Shown here one piece after another: positions 7,084 to 15,015 of a stretch of DNA of 23,434 bases. The stretch's first letter is position 1, and every line of letters begins with the position of its first letter. The stretch lies in NCBI GenBank assembly GCA_964535875.1, contig CAZHUE010000028.1, positions 1 through 23,434 of the forward strand, in the 5' to 3' direction. The position numbers and the translations under genes are program-made. This DNA is from QPIN01 sp964535875. Its GTDB lineage: Bacteria > Pseudomonadota > Gammaproteobacteria > Methylococcales > Methylomonadaceae. The notes under the pieces are model-generated. The model was not told the DNA's origin. It saw nothing but the letters and a program-made list of their open reading frames with translations, and did no database searches.

Positions 7084-8991
7084 ATGTATAAATTACTCCA
7101 CTCAAAAATATCGCATTTATATCACACCAAAGTGCCTGCAACTGGCATAGGTCTTTTTCGTTTATTTTTTGGTCTGGTAACACTCCAAGAAATTTTTTTT
7201 CTACTTTATTTCAATCATTTGATTTTTGATCCTATCCCTTATCTGGATATTGAATTTCCAATGATCCCGTTTTTTCTTTGTCTCTGGGCTGTTATCGCCA
7301 GCTTTGTAACTGTCGGTTACCGTAGCCAGCAATCAATCATAATTAACTATATTTTCTGGATACTCTTTGTAAACTTCACTCCCATGCAACGTGACTTTGC
7401 TGGTGGTTTTGATTTATTTATGATTGGAGCAAATTTATTTATGATTTTTATGCCAATCAATAAAGCCTTTTCTATCGATAACTTAAAAATCAAATTTCAG
7501 AATCCTTTTAAACATTATTCCTCATACCCTAAACAACAAGTTTCTATTCTTAGCTATTATCTTCCAGTTATCATTTGTCTTGGCTTTCTATATTTTGACT
7601 CAGCAATACATAAAATGTTTGCTGAACACTGGAGAAATGGATTAGGTGTATGGCTACCCGCTTCAATGCCTTATTATATCTCTACAATTAACATAACATG
7701 GCTGCTTAATAATGAAATATTGCAAAAAACAATCGGCTACATAGTATTAGTTTTTCAGTTTACATTTATCTTCTTCTTTCATTTTCGCCTGCTAAGGCCT
7801 ATCTTTTTCATTATTGGAGCTGGTTTACATATAGGGATAACCCTTATCCTTAATATCTACCCTTTCGGCATAGGTATGCTTATTTTTTATTGTTTGATGG
7901 TACCTTTTTCCTGGTACAGAAAAATTGGTTCTTATCTCACAACAAAAAAGCCTACTCTTACCGTATTTTATGACGAACACTGCCCCTTGTGTTGCCAAAC
8001 TATTCTTACAATTAACCACTTTGACATATTCAATTGTATTGATTTTAAAAGTGCACAAGCTCACGCCTCAAATTATTCTGCACTCAATCACATATCAGAA
8101 GCAACACTTCTAACTGACCTATACGCTTTGGATCGGAACAATAAATTATTTTCAGGCGTTAATACCTACGCGCAAATACTCATTAACATGCGCTACTTAT
8201 CTGTTGTGGGTTACATTCTTAAACTACCTGGCATTTATCATTTTGCCAGCAAAAAATATAGAACTATTGCAGATTCTCGCACTCGAATTTCATGTGATGA
8301 AAGCTGTAATACTATGATTCATTCTGCTAGCTCCCTTTCTTTGTACGATCAAATTTTCACACCAAAATCACCAAAAATAGCTAGGCGCAACACACACCGA
8401 ATTAGTAAAATTTTTGTACTATTATTATTCCTCCAAATCAATTGCAGCATTTATTACGGAATAATTTACAGGCTTGACATAAATACAAAGCCTACCGCGC
8501 TTTCTACTTTTTTATCTCAAGTGAGCAACACATTCACTCATTACTCCAGCACATTTATTGGAATAACCCCTCATGCTCTGTATCTACATGATCATTTTGA
8601 AGGTTATGACCTCTTGATTGCCATCACATATATAGATAGTCTAGGTAAAGAAAAATGGCTGCCCTTTGTTACCTCTGAAGGCCGACTTGCATCACCAAAC
8701 TGGGGCCGTGTACATTCCATGTGGGCTAATATTGCAGTCACCCCTAAGATCAATAACTGGAGGCTGTCTAAATTCATCATGAAAACGACTGCTTTTTGGG
8801 GAATTAAAACGGGACTTGATTTAAATTCAACAACTTTCAACATAAAATTAAAAAAAATTTATGCACCTTCTTACTGGGTTCATAATCTGCTTGGGTCTAA
8901 TCTTTCAGGCAATTGGACTACTATAGGAAATGCAACCTGGAACGACAAAGCAATCAATATAAAAATCCCTAAAAACATTAATTTTTTATAG
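7084..8991 (+). CDS. HTTM (gamma-carboxylase-like) membrane protein fused to a DCC thiol-oxidoreductase-like domain
   Basis: This is a 635-residue, three-part protein. Residues 1-280 are a multi-helix HTTM domain of the vitamin-K-dependent gamma-carboxylase superfamily, with the characteristic stretch DSAIHKMFAEHWRNGLGVW (172-190). Residues 290-400 are a DCC-family domain opening TVFYDEHCPLCC, with the CxxC pair C300/C303 and an extra C304. After another hydrophobic segment near 410-425, a C-terminal part of about 200 residues follows (HDHFEGYDLLIAITYID, then WLPFVTSEGRL), seen in other HTTM-DCC proteins but of unknown function. The substrate and reaction are not known, and a redox or thiol role comes only from the CxxC. 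No good ribosome site precedes the ATG. The preceding terminator makes it its own transcription unit. Confidence 0.87.
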   Translation: MYKLLHSKISHLYHTKVPATGIGLFRLFFGLVTLQEIFFLLYFNHLIFDPIPYLDIEFPMIPFFLCLWAVIASFVTVGYRSQQSIIINYIFWILFVNFTPMQRDFAGGFDLFMIGANLFMIFMPINKAFSIDNLKIKFQNPFKHYSSYPKQQVSILSYYLPVIICLGFLYFDSAIHKMFAEHWRNGLGVWLPASMPYYISTINITWLLNNEILQKTIGYIVLVFQFTFIFFFHFRLLRPIFFIIGAGLHIGITLILNIYPFGIGMLIFYCLMVPFSWYRKIGSYLTTKKPTLTVFYDEHCPLCCQTILTINHFDIFNCIDFKSAQAHASNYSALNHISEATLLTDLYALDRNNKLFSGVNTYAQILINMRYLSVVGYILKLPGIYHFASKKYRTIADSRTRISCDESCNTMIHSASSLSLYDQIFTPKSPKIARRNTHRISKIFVLLLFLQINCSIYYGIIYRLDINTKPTALSTFLSQVSNTFTHYSSTFIGITPHALYLHDHFEGYDLLIAITYIDSLGKEKWLPFVTSEGRLASPNWGRVHSMWANIAVTPKINNWRLSKFIMKTTAFWGIKTGLDLNSTTFNIKLKKIYAPSYWVHNLLGSNLSGNWTTIGNATWNDKAINIKIPKNINFL

Positions 8992-9003
8992 GTTATTTTG
9001 CTA

Positions 9004-9032
9004 TTGCATCCCTACAAAACCCATGGTATAAA
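9004..9032 (+). promoter_or_regulatory. Promoter of lipoprotein copy 1
   Basis: TTGCAT (9004-9009), a 17-base spacer and TATAAA (9027-9032) form a sigma-70-type promoter. The same boxes and spacing recur before copy 2, and the surrounding sequence (CCCATGG before the -10) is conserved between the copies. Confidence 0.7.
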
Positions 9033-9087
9033 GTACAGGTGCGAATTTTAAGCACAAACATAATTATAAAAACCTTTGGAGGAAATA

Positions 9088-9210
9088 ATGAAAAAAGTAC
9101 TTTCTGTATTAGCTATGACATTAATGATTGTTGGTTTAACGGGTTGCATGGATGACCCCGATGGTTCTAAACAAAACGTTTCTAGTTCAACTTCTTCTAT
9201 CCAGTTGTAA
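9088..9210 (+). CDS. Mini-lipoprotein, 40 residues, copy 1
   Basis: An ATG at 9088 follows a strong GGAGG 6 bases upstream. The peptide is a lipoprotein signal (MKKVLSVLAMTLMIVGLTGC) with a lipobox LTGC at residues 17-20, followed by only 20 residues (MDDPDGSKQN, then a Ser/Thr-rich tail). After lipidation at Cys20 the mature product would be about 21 residues. Asp at positions +3 and +4 of the mature chain (C-M-D-D) does not match the classic enterobacterial Asp+2 retention signal, so the final membrane is unclear. It has its own promoter and terminator, and a diverged second copy lies 393 bases downstream. Entericidin-like peptides are similar in size and layout, but I see no specific match. 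Confidence 0.8.
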   Translation: MKKVLSVLAMTLMIVGLTGCMDDPDGSKQNVSSSTSSIQL

Positions 9211-9229
9211 TTAGGCTTGTAAAACAAGA

Positions 9230-9265
9230 TAGAAACCTTGTTTCTCAAGGTTTCTATTTTTATTT
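9230..9265 (+). terminator. Intrinsic terminator after lipoprotein copy 1
   Basis: An 11-bp stem TAGAAACCTTG / CAAGGTTTCTA (9230-9240 with 9246-9256) with a 5-base loop is followed by a T-rich run. Confidence 0.88.
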
Positions 9266-9313
9266 ATTCAACAAAAACTAAAAAATTATATTTTTTTGAT
9301 ATGAATAAAAAAT

Positions 9314-9364
9314 AGCCGCCTGAGTAACTATACGGCTTTCACCTTTGTAAAACTAAGGTTTTTT
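9314..9364. terminator. Pair of hairpins, likely terminators in opposite directions
   Basis: AGCCG/CGGCT (9314-9318 with 9333-9337) is followed on the minus strand by ATTTTTT. ACCTT/AAGGT (9341-9345 with 9355-9359) is followed on the plus strand by TTTTTT. The rest of the spacer between the two lipoprotein copies shows no gene. A structured RNA cannot be excluded. Confidence 0.45.
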
Positions 9365-9397
9365 ATCTTACCCCCCTTCCTGACCTAGCCTAAGCTA

Positions 9398-9426
9398 TTG
9401 CATCTACCTAAATCCCATGGTATAAA
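9398..9426 (+). promoter_or_regulatory. Promoter of lipoprotein copy 2
   Basis: TTGCAT (9398-9403), a 17-base spacer and TATAAA (9421-9426) give the same boxes and spacing as copy 1. The leader ACATAATTATAAAAA..TTTGGAGGAAA is also conserved. Confidence 0.7.
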
Positions 9427-9480
9427 TCTATTGTGTACTAAAGAAAGGCACACATAATTATAAAAAACTTTGGAGGAAAA

Positions 9481-9613
9481 ATGAAAAAAAGTAATTTCTA
9501 TAATAGCGATGACTTTAATGATTATTGGCTTAACCGGCTGTATGGATGACCCTGATGGTTCAAAGCAAAATACTGGTAAAAAAACAATGGAGAACACAAT
9601 AAGCATAAGCTAG
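9481..9613 (+). pseudogene. Mini-lipoprotein copy 2, frameshifted in a poly-A run
   Basis: The ATG at 9481 follows GGAGG but is followed by seven A where copy 1 has six. The normal reading therefore runs into TGA after about 22 codons. Dropping one A restores MKKVISIIAMTLMIIGLTGC (the lipobox), then MDDPDGSKQN identical to copy 1, then a different tail (TGKKTMENTISIS) and TAG at 9611-9613. The downstream coding is well kept and promoter, ribosome site and terminator are intact. The change may be recent, may be a switchable slippage tract, or may be corrected by polymerase slippage. A sequencing error in the homopolymer is also possible. Confidence 0.7.
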
Positions 9614-9643
9614 AGACCCTAATTTTATAGAGTCTCTTTTTTA
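9612..9643 (+). terminator. Intrinsic terminator after lipoprotein copy 2
   Basis: An AGAGAC/GTCTCT stem (9612-9617 with 9632-9637), with partial inner pairing, is followed by a run of T. It overlaps the stop codon. The 160 bases after it, up to 9802, show no gene. Confidence 0.75.
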
Positions 9644-9802
9644 TTCTATAAATCAAAACAAAATATCTAGTCAGAGAGAAAGCTGTTTGATGTCTTCCTC
9701 CTCTATTTGAGCCTCACAAAAGCATAGTACTGAATACTTTAATCTGCTTCCACTCATAAAGCTATAGCTCACTATAAAACCCACATGCCATCCAGATTAG
9801 AA

Positions 9803-10225
9803 CTACTGGTATTTATCCATATTCTTAAGCTTAACTACCGCTTTATTAATTTTCTCTACTGTTACACTATCTAGCTCGTTGGTTTTATAAATTTTTTCAA
9901 CCAACCCCTCTTTAACCAATGCCTCTTTTATCCAACGTCTCAGCATTCGATAACTATTTGCTATAGTAGCTTCTTCGCCTGTTACTGGATCCCGTAAATT
10001 TCCTGTGGGCATTTTTGTATTTTTTTCAATTGTTTTTTCTTTTTTTACAACTGCTTTTTCCCTAACTGTCACACTCTTCTTGTTATTATCAGTGGCTTGC
10101 GCTTTATCCTGTGGTCGCTTAACTGAATCTTTTTCTGATTGTTTTGCCTCATCATTACCAGCAATAACTCTTTGCACCACATATACAGCATATACAGTAA
10201 CTAGAATAAATAATATTTCCGCCAT
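9803..10225 (-). CDS. Membrane-anchored small protein of unknown function
   Basis: This is a 140-residue protein. Residues 2-20 are a hydrophobic N-terminal anchor (AEILFILVTVYAVYVVQRV). Residues 24-72 are a low-complexity Lys/Glu/Asp-rich linker. Residues 74-140 are a compact predicted helical domain starting GNLRDPVTGEEATIANSY and containing MLRRWIKEALVKEGLVEKIY. The layout (anchor, flexible linker, small domain) resembles tethered adaptor proteins. The ATG has a good GAGGAAAGG ribosome site. It lies downstream of ubiI on the same strand but is separated by a perfect 54-bp palindrome, so it is probably a separate unit or the attenuated tail of that operon. I do not recognise the C-terminal domain. 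Confidence 0.75.
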   Translation of the reverse strand: MAEILFILVTVYAVYVVQRVIAGNDEAKQSEKDSVKRPQDKAQATDNNKKSVTVREKAVVKKEKTIEKNTKMPTGNLRDPVTGEEATIANSYRMLRRWIKEALVKEGLVEKIYKTNELDSVTVEKINKAVVKLKNMDKYQ

Positions 10226-10260
10226 AGCCTTTCCTCATTTTAATAGTTCAAATCAAACAC

Positions 10261-10314
10261 TTTAGGACTGAGGATTTAATAACTTCCGGAAGTTATTAAA
10301 TCCTCAGTCCTAAA
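10261..10314. repeat. Perfect 54-bp palindrome, probable terminator of the ubiI operon
   Basis: Positions 10261-10287 and 10288-10314 are exact reverse complements with no loop; the centre is AACTTCC-GGAAGTT. It starts 6 bases past the ubiI stop codon. As RNA it would fold into a long hairpin on either strand. The inner AATAACTTCCG also occurs in the arms of the repeat at 6782-6942. Confidence 0.9.
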
Positions 10315-10320
10315 TACCCT

Positions 10321-11550
10321 CTACCAACAACGCTGTTGTTTTGCCAACAGAGGCAAATCATTTCTTAAGCCCATTGCATGATGATTAAATAAGCTTTTAA
10401 CTAGCGGTGTTTTATTAATTAAATTCATTCCTGTTGAGCGTAATGAAACAATCGGTAATGCAGTTGCTGCAAAAGTTTTATTTATAACATCCATACTCGA
10501 CATCATCAATAAATTATCTCCTTTACGCCAGCGCTCATACTGCCTTAATATTTTCGTACTAAATAAGGATTTATCTGTCTGTTTTGATTTTATCACTAAT
10601 TCAGCTAAAGCTGCAGCATCTAACAATCCCGCATTAGCACCTTGTCCAGCCAAAGGATGCATAGCATGAGCCGCATCCCCCATCAAAGCAAAACTCTCAT
10701 CTGTATATCGATTAGCATATTGAAATCGCAAAGGAAATGCTGCTCTTGGACTAGTTTTCAGCATTCGTCCTAAAATACCTGCCGAAGCTTGTCCCAGTAC
10801 TTCTAAAAACTCAGAATCACTAAGTTGCATATATTCTTTAGCTGTTTCAGTTTTTAATGTCCATACAATAGAGCATTGCCCAGTTCTAAGGGGAAGAAAC
10901 GCAAGTGGCCCTTCGTCCAAAAACCGTTGCCATGCAGTGAACTCATGACTTTTTCCTGTAGTAATTGTAGCCACTAAACCATCTTGATGATAGGGCCAGC
11001 CAGTAACATCGATTCCTGCCATGGAACGCAAGTTTGAATCACGCCCGTCGGCAGCAATGACTAAATCAACATCAACACATCTTCCATCCTGCAATACGAG
11101 TCTTTGTCCTTTTTCTATCTTTTCCATTTGCGATACTTTAGCATCACTAATACAAGTCACGGAGGGCAATGTATCCAGCTTATCCCACAAAGAAGCAACT
11201 ACCACACGGTTTTCTACAATATGTCCTAATTCGTTAAATGCTGTATCAGCACAATCAAAATGCAACATTCCGTCTGCCTTTGCGTCCCATACTCGCATAT
11301 CTTTATAAGCACAGACACCGCGTTGCACCATACCACCCCAGACTTCTAAACTTTCTAAAATATTCTGAGATGCTTTAGTTAATGCAGAAACCCGTAAATC
11401 AACTGAATCACCCGTCCATTGCCTTTGTGGGTTAAATACATCCAATAAAGCAACTTCCACACCAGCATGACCTAAAGCACAAGCGGCAGTGGCTCCAACT
11501 ATGCCACCTCCAACAATAATCACCTCAAAATGTTCTTTCATCTCAATCAC
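10321..11550 (-). CDS. ubiI: FAD-dependent ubiquinone-ring hydroxylase, UbiI/VisC type
   Basis: This is a flavin monooxygenase of about 409 residues, of the UbiH/UbiF/UbiI family, that adds a hydroxyl group to the ubiquinone precursor ring. Landmarks are the FAD dinucleotide motif VIIVGGGIVGA near the start, the DG motif AADGRDSNLRSMAG near residue 165, and the second FAD motif GDAAHAMHPLAGQGANAG near residue 290. It is the last gene of ygfB-pepP-ubiH-ubiI, the order known from Escherichia coli, which favours UbiI (C5 hydroxylation) over UbiF. Within this family the hydroxylated position cannot be read from sequence with certainty. The start is either GTG at 11550 or ATG at 11541, neither with a strong ribosome site. 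It lies 5 bases after ubiH. Confidence 0.88.
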   Translation of the reverse strand: MIEMKEHFEVIIVGGGIVGATAACALGHAGVEVALLDVFNPQRQWTGDSVDLRVSALTKASQNILESLEVWGGMVQRGVCAYKDMRVWDAKADGMLHFDCADTAFNELGHIVENRVVVASLWDKLDTLPSVTCISDAKVSQMEKIEKGQRLVLQDGRCVDVDLVIAADGRDSNLRSMAGIDVTGWPYHQDGLVATITTGKSHEFTAWQRFLDEGPLAFLPLRTGQCSIVWTLKTETAKEYMQLSDSEFLEVLGQASAGILGRMLKTSPRAAFPLRFQYANRYTDESFALMGDAAHAMHPLAGQGANAGLLDAAALAELVIKSKQTDKSLFSTKILRQYERWRKGDNLLMMSSMDVINKTFAATALPIVSLRSTGMNLINKTPLVKSLFNHHAMGLRNDLPLLAKQQRCW

Positions 11551-11555
11551 TTATT

Positions 11556-12767
11556 TTATTGTCTGTTGCCGACTCGAGGCAATCGCCCTGAAAGACCCAT
11601 GGCATGTTTCGCTAATATTGATTTAGCAATAGAGATATGATCCATCACTGCTAAACTTACACTTCTTGCTGCTGCTAAAGGAAGGCAGTCTGAAGAAAAT
11701 ATTTTCACTAGATTATCGGTAAAACCTATTGTTTGATTATGATCTTTTTGTCTTGTTTTGGCATAAGTTTCTAAAAAGATTGGACCACCTATGTCTGTAT
11801 TATTTTTCTGCTGTTTGATGATCATTTCAGCTAGCTGTACAACATCTCGCATACCTAAATTAAACCCTTGGCCTGCTACTGGATGTAGCTGGTGAACTGC
11901 ATTACCAATAATAACTGCTCTCCCTAAAACCATGTTTTCTGCACGGATAAGACTTAATGGAAAGGCTCTCCTCGGCGCCGATAAACTTAACAAACCTAAT
12001 GGATAGCCAAAACATTCCTGTAACTGAAGAATAAACTCCTCTTCACTAATCCACATTAGATCTTCAGCATCTTCAGTTGAACGAGTCCAGACGACCGAAC
12101 ATTCTTCATTACTTACCGGCAATATTGCCAATGGCCCTGACTCTGTAAATCGTTCAAAAGCCACATTTTTATGGGGTAACGATGATTTTACCGTTGTCAC
12201 TAAAGCCGTTTGTCCATATTCTGTCACTTGTTGAGGAATATCCAATAAACGACGTACAGATGATTGCCCTCCATCAGCACCAACAAGTAATTTAGCCGTA
12301 AAGTTAAGAGACTTTTTTTCCTGCTTTACATTGACATTAACCGATTCCAAGCCAGACATTAGACCAGCAACCCTGGCAGGGGTTATTTGTTCAATACCCG
12401 AAGTTTCAACCATCTTAGCCACATGAATTTCAATATCTCTGGCAGAGATCACATAGCCTAATGCTTCAACACCTTGTTTTTTTGCAGACAACCGAGCTTT
12501 ACCAAAATGTCCACGATCTGAGATATGAATATCTTTTATCGCAGTAGCCTTGTTTTCAATCCCTTTCCATATATTGAGTGCTTGCAGCATTTTTACTGTA
12601 CCTGCTGACAGAGCTAGTGCTCTATCCCCTGCGGGTGAGTTCTGTAATTGCTCTCTAGTATTGGCTTCTATAATTGCCATTCGCAAACCAGCATCTTTTA
12701 GCGCAAGTGCCAGGCAATTACCCGCGAGCCCCCCTCCAACTATTAATATATCGTAATCATGCTGCAT
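11556..12767 (-). CDS. ubiH: 2-octaprenyl-6-methoxyphenol hydroxylase UbiH
   Basis: This is a 403-residue FAD monooxygenase for the C1 hydroxylation step of ubiquinone synthesis. The N-terminus has DILIVGGGLAGNCLALAL for FAD binding, and GADGGQSSVRR gives the DG motif. The third motif reads IGNAVHQLHPVAGQGFNLG. The Asn in place of the usual Asp of the GD motif is also found in E. coli UbiH (GNAAQ), which separates UbiH from its UbiI neighbour. Its ATG directly follows the pepP stop (TAA-ATG), so translation is coupled. The product probably works with other Ubi proteins in a cytoplasmic complex near the inner membrane. Confidence 0.92.
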   Translation of the reverse strand: MQHDYDILIVGGGLAGNCLALALKDAGLRMAIIEANTREQLQNSPAGDRALALSAGTVKMLQALNIWKGIENKATAIKDIHISDRGHFGKARLSAKKQGVEALGYVISARDIEIHVAKMVETSGIEQITPARVAGLMSGLESVNVNVKQEKKSLNFTAKLLVGADGGQSSVRRLLDIPQQVTEYGQTALVTTVKSSLPHKNVAFERFTESGPLAILPVSNEECSVVWTRSTEDAEDLMWISEEEFILQLQECFGYPLGLLSLSAPRRAFPLSLIRAENMVLGRAVIIGNAVHQLHPVAGQGFNLGMRDVVQLAEMIIKQQKNNTDIGGPIFLETYAKTRQKDHNQTIGFTDNLVKIFSSDCLPLAAARSVSLAVMDHISIAKSILAKHAMGLSGRLPRVGNRQ

Positions 12768-14078
12768 TTAGCTTGCCTGCATTAAATCTTCAATTTCATT
12801 AATTTCTTTAGGAACTGTATTAGTTAAAACCTCATGCCCTGTTTTAGTGACTAACAAATCATCTTCAATTCTAATACCAATTCCCCGCCATTTAGCATCA
12901 ACTTTCGTACAATTTACAGGAATATATAACCCCGGCTCTATTGTTAACACCATACCAGGTTCAAGCAGCCGCCATTCATTATCAAGTTTATAGTCGCCTA
13001 CGTCATGAACATCCATTCCCAGCCAATGCCCAATTCGGTGCATATAAAATTGTTTATATTTTTCATCCTTTATTAACTTTGATACACGTCCTTTTAACAA
13101 CCCTAATTCAACCAATCCAGTTGTTAACACTTCGACTGAAACATCATGCGCTTTATTCCATGGAATCCCAGGTCTAATCTGTTCAATCGCAGCATATTGA
13201 GCATCCAGAACCAATTGATAAAGCTGCCTTTGTGCCGAATTAAATTTTCCCGAAACTGGAAATGTACGAGTAATATCTGAGGCATAGTGATCACACTCAG
13301 CCCCCGCATCAATTAACAACAAATCGCCTTTTTTTAATTTATCTTTATTATTTATATAATGTAATACACAGGCATTTTTACCTCCTGCAACAATAGAAGT
13401 GTAAGCAACATACCTTAATCCATCGCTTATAAATTGATGCATTAACTCTGCTTCTATTTGATATTCATAAAAACCAGGTTTACATTGCTGCATTGCTCGC
13501 TTATGCGCTTTGCAAGAAACATCTGCTGCTCTTCGCATTAATTTAAGCTCCGCTGTACTTTTAAACAAGCGCATTTCATGCAGAATATGTTCTAGAGAAA
13601 CTAATTCCCCAGGAGCATTAATTCCGTTTCTTGACTGTTTTTTAAGATAACTAATCCACTCTAATATTTGATGGTCAAGTTCCCCATCCCTCCCCATTGG
13701 ATAATATACCTTAGCTTTATTTTCCAACATTCCGGGCAAAATATCATCTATATCATTTATCGGAAAAGAATCATCAGCACCATAATGTTTTGTTGCTCCT
13801 TCAAGCCCAGCATGAGTGCCTTCCCATAAGGCTTTTTTTTCATCAAATTCACGACAAAATAAAATATACTCACCTTGTTCTCGACCCGGTATAAATATCG
13901 CAAGAGAATCCGCTTCATTAAACCCGGTTAAATAATAAAAATCGCTATCTTGTCTAAAGGGAAATTCTACATCTCGATTACGCGTTTGATTAAATGCACT
14001 TGCGATTAAGGCAATATTACCCTTTCCAACCTGTTGCATAAGTAATTGTCGACGCTTTTTAAACTCACTTTGCTTCAT
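12768..14078 (-). CDS. pepP: Xaa-Pro aminopeptidase PepP
   Basis: This is a 436-residue, two-domain metallopeptidase that removes N-terminal residues preceding proline. Residues 1-170 are the aminopeptidase P N-terminal domain (FRQDSDFYYLTGFNEADSLA). The pita-bread catalytic domain follows with all five dinuclear metal ligands visible: Asp257 in IDAGAECD, Asp268 in SDITRTF, His351 in RIGHWLGMDVHD, Glu381 in EPGLY and Glu405 in IRIEDD. Length and motifs match the cytoplasmic manganese enzyme of E. coli. It sits between ygfB (11-base gap) and ubiH (adjacent), the conserved gammaproteobacterial order. Confidence 0.95.
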   Translation of the reverse strand: MKQSEFKKRRQLLMQQVGKGNIALIASAFNQTRNRDVEFPFRQDSDFYYLTGFNEADSLAIFIPGREQGEYILFCREFDEKKALWEGTHAGLEGATKHYGADDSFPINDIDDILPGMLENKAKVYYPMGRDGELDHQILEWISYLKKQSRNGINAPGELVSLEHILHEMRLFKSTAELKLMRRAADVSCKAHKRAMQQCKPGFYEYQIEAELMHQFISDGLRYVAYTSIVAGGKNACVLHYINNKDKLKKGDLLLIDAGAECDHYASDITRTFPVSGKFNSAQRQLYQLVLDAQYAAIEQIRPGIPWNKAHDVSVEVLTTGLVELGLLKGRVSKLIKDEKYKQFYMHRIGHWLGMDVHDVGDYKLDNEWRLLEPGMVLTIEPGLYIPVNCTKVDAKWRGIGIRIEDDLLVTKTGHEVLTNTVPKEINEIEDLMQAS

Positions 14079-14089
14079 ATTAAAAAGTT

Positions 14090-14638
14090 TTAATGTTTTG
14101 GTTGGCTATTTTCTACAAAAAATTGATCTCTTATCATCATCACTGCAACTCTTAAATACTCTTGAATTTCAATTATTGCTGACTCGTGTTCATCAATTTC
14201 TTCTTCGCCCATTTCCTCTTCTATATCTGTATCCAATTTTGTGAATTCGACAATATCTTTCATTAATTCACCTGTTTCACCTGGCCAATTTGATGATGAT
14301 TTAGTATATCCTACACCAAATAAAAACCCATCACACCAATAGCGTATCGCGTCAAGCTGCTGTTTAATTAATCCATCTTCATTAGGTAGAAAAAGATCAA
14401 ACTTAAAACTATCATCCTTTTCGTTCAATAATGTACGTGTTTGCTCAAATAATTCTTCTAAAATTGCTTTGTCTTCTTCTATAAGAAAAATATCTTCCGA
14501 AAACAATTCAGCCAACCAATTTGCCACCTCAATCTCGTTTTCAATACACAACATACCAGCAGCTAAACCATGCGATTCAGAAGCCGTTAATTCACTTTCA
14601 TACCTTTGAAAAATTGCAGTAATTGTTTGATATGCCAT
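14090..14638 (-). CDS. ygfB: YgfB/UPF0149 family protein
   Basis: This is a 182-residue acidic, mostly helical protein. The start SELTASESHGLAAGMLCIEN and the segment DAIRYWCDGFLFGVGY are hallmarks of UPF0149. The C-terminal part is rich in Glu and Asp and ends in a helix with YLRVAVMMIRDQFF. The family is small and conserved in gammaproteobacteria, and in Pseudomonas one member acts as a regulator; the role here is not known. It is the first gene of the ygfB-pepP-ubiH-ubiI run and is divergent from the zapA pair. No clear ribosome site precedes the ATG. Confidence 0.9.
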   Translation of the reverse strand: MAYQTITAIFQRYESELTASESHGLAAGMLCIENEIEVANWLAELFSEDIFLIEEDKAILEELFEQTRTLLNEKDDSFKFDLFLPNEDGLIKQQLDAIRYWCDGFLFGVGYTKSSSNWPGETGELMKDIVEFTKLDTDIEEEMGEEEIDEHESAIIEIQEYLRVAVMMIRDQFFVENSQPKH

Positions 14639-14787
14639 AAAATTAGGATAAATCTAAAAAAATATACTGCTTATGCTACCATTAATATAATAATGACTGG
14701 AATTTAATAAATTCTAGAAAGATTGAATAGCAATATCATTTCTATCGGTGTTATCGGAAGTCGTTTAATTACATTAAATATTAAGTT

Positions 14788-15015
14788 ATGTCCAATTTAT
14801 CAAAAGAAACATCAACTGAATTAAAAGATCTAGAAGAAAAGCTGGATACCCTAATTGAAAAATTTCACTCTGTAGAAAGTGAAAATAGCAGCTTAAAGAC
14901 TAAACAAGATGCGCTGGTTAAAGAAAAAGCCAAACTACTGGAAAAAACTACTTTAGCCAGGGTTCGAGTTGAAGCAATGATTACTCGTTTAAAATCTATG
15001 GAACACGGTTTATGA
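14788..15015 (+). CDS. Small coiled-coil protein, ZapB-like (TIGR02449 type)
   Basis: This is a 75-residue protein that is almost entirely heptad-like coiled coil (LKDLEEKLDTLIEKFHSVES, then LKTKQDALVKEKAKLLEKTT), ending RVEAMITRLKSMEHGL. Proteins of this type are found directly upstream of zapA and are thought to be cell-division associated, comparable to ZapB. The stop overlaps the zapA start as ATGA, so the two are translationally coupled. No strong ribosome site is seen at the ATG. Division function is inferred from family and position. Confidence 0.85.
   Translation: MSNLSKETSTELKDLEEKLDTLIEKFHSVESENSSLKTKQDALVKEKAKLLEKTTLARVRVEAMITRLKSMEHGL

Noticed and set aside
9300..9375. Possible riboswitch (c-di-GMP or similar) between the lipoprotein copies
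   Set aside because: The two hairpins are explained as terminators, and I could not match the conserved bases of any known riboswitch class.
9048..9606. Two minus-strand frames with a similar FCFEPSGSS-like segment
   Set aside because: They are shadows of the duplicated lipoprotein genes. Their similarity to each other comes from the duplication on the plus strand.
10005..10265. Plus-strand 86-codon frame opposite the anchored unknown protein
   Set aside because: It is antisense to a better supported gene with a good ribosome site and a sensible domain layout.
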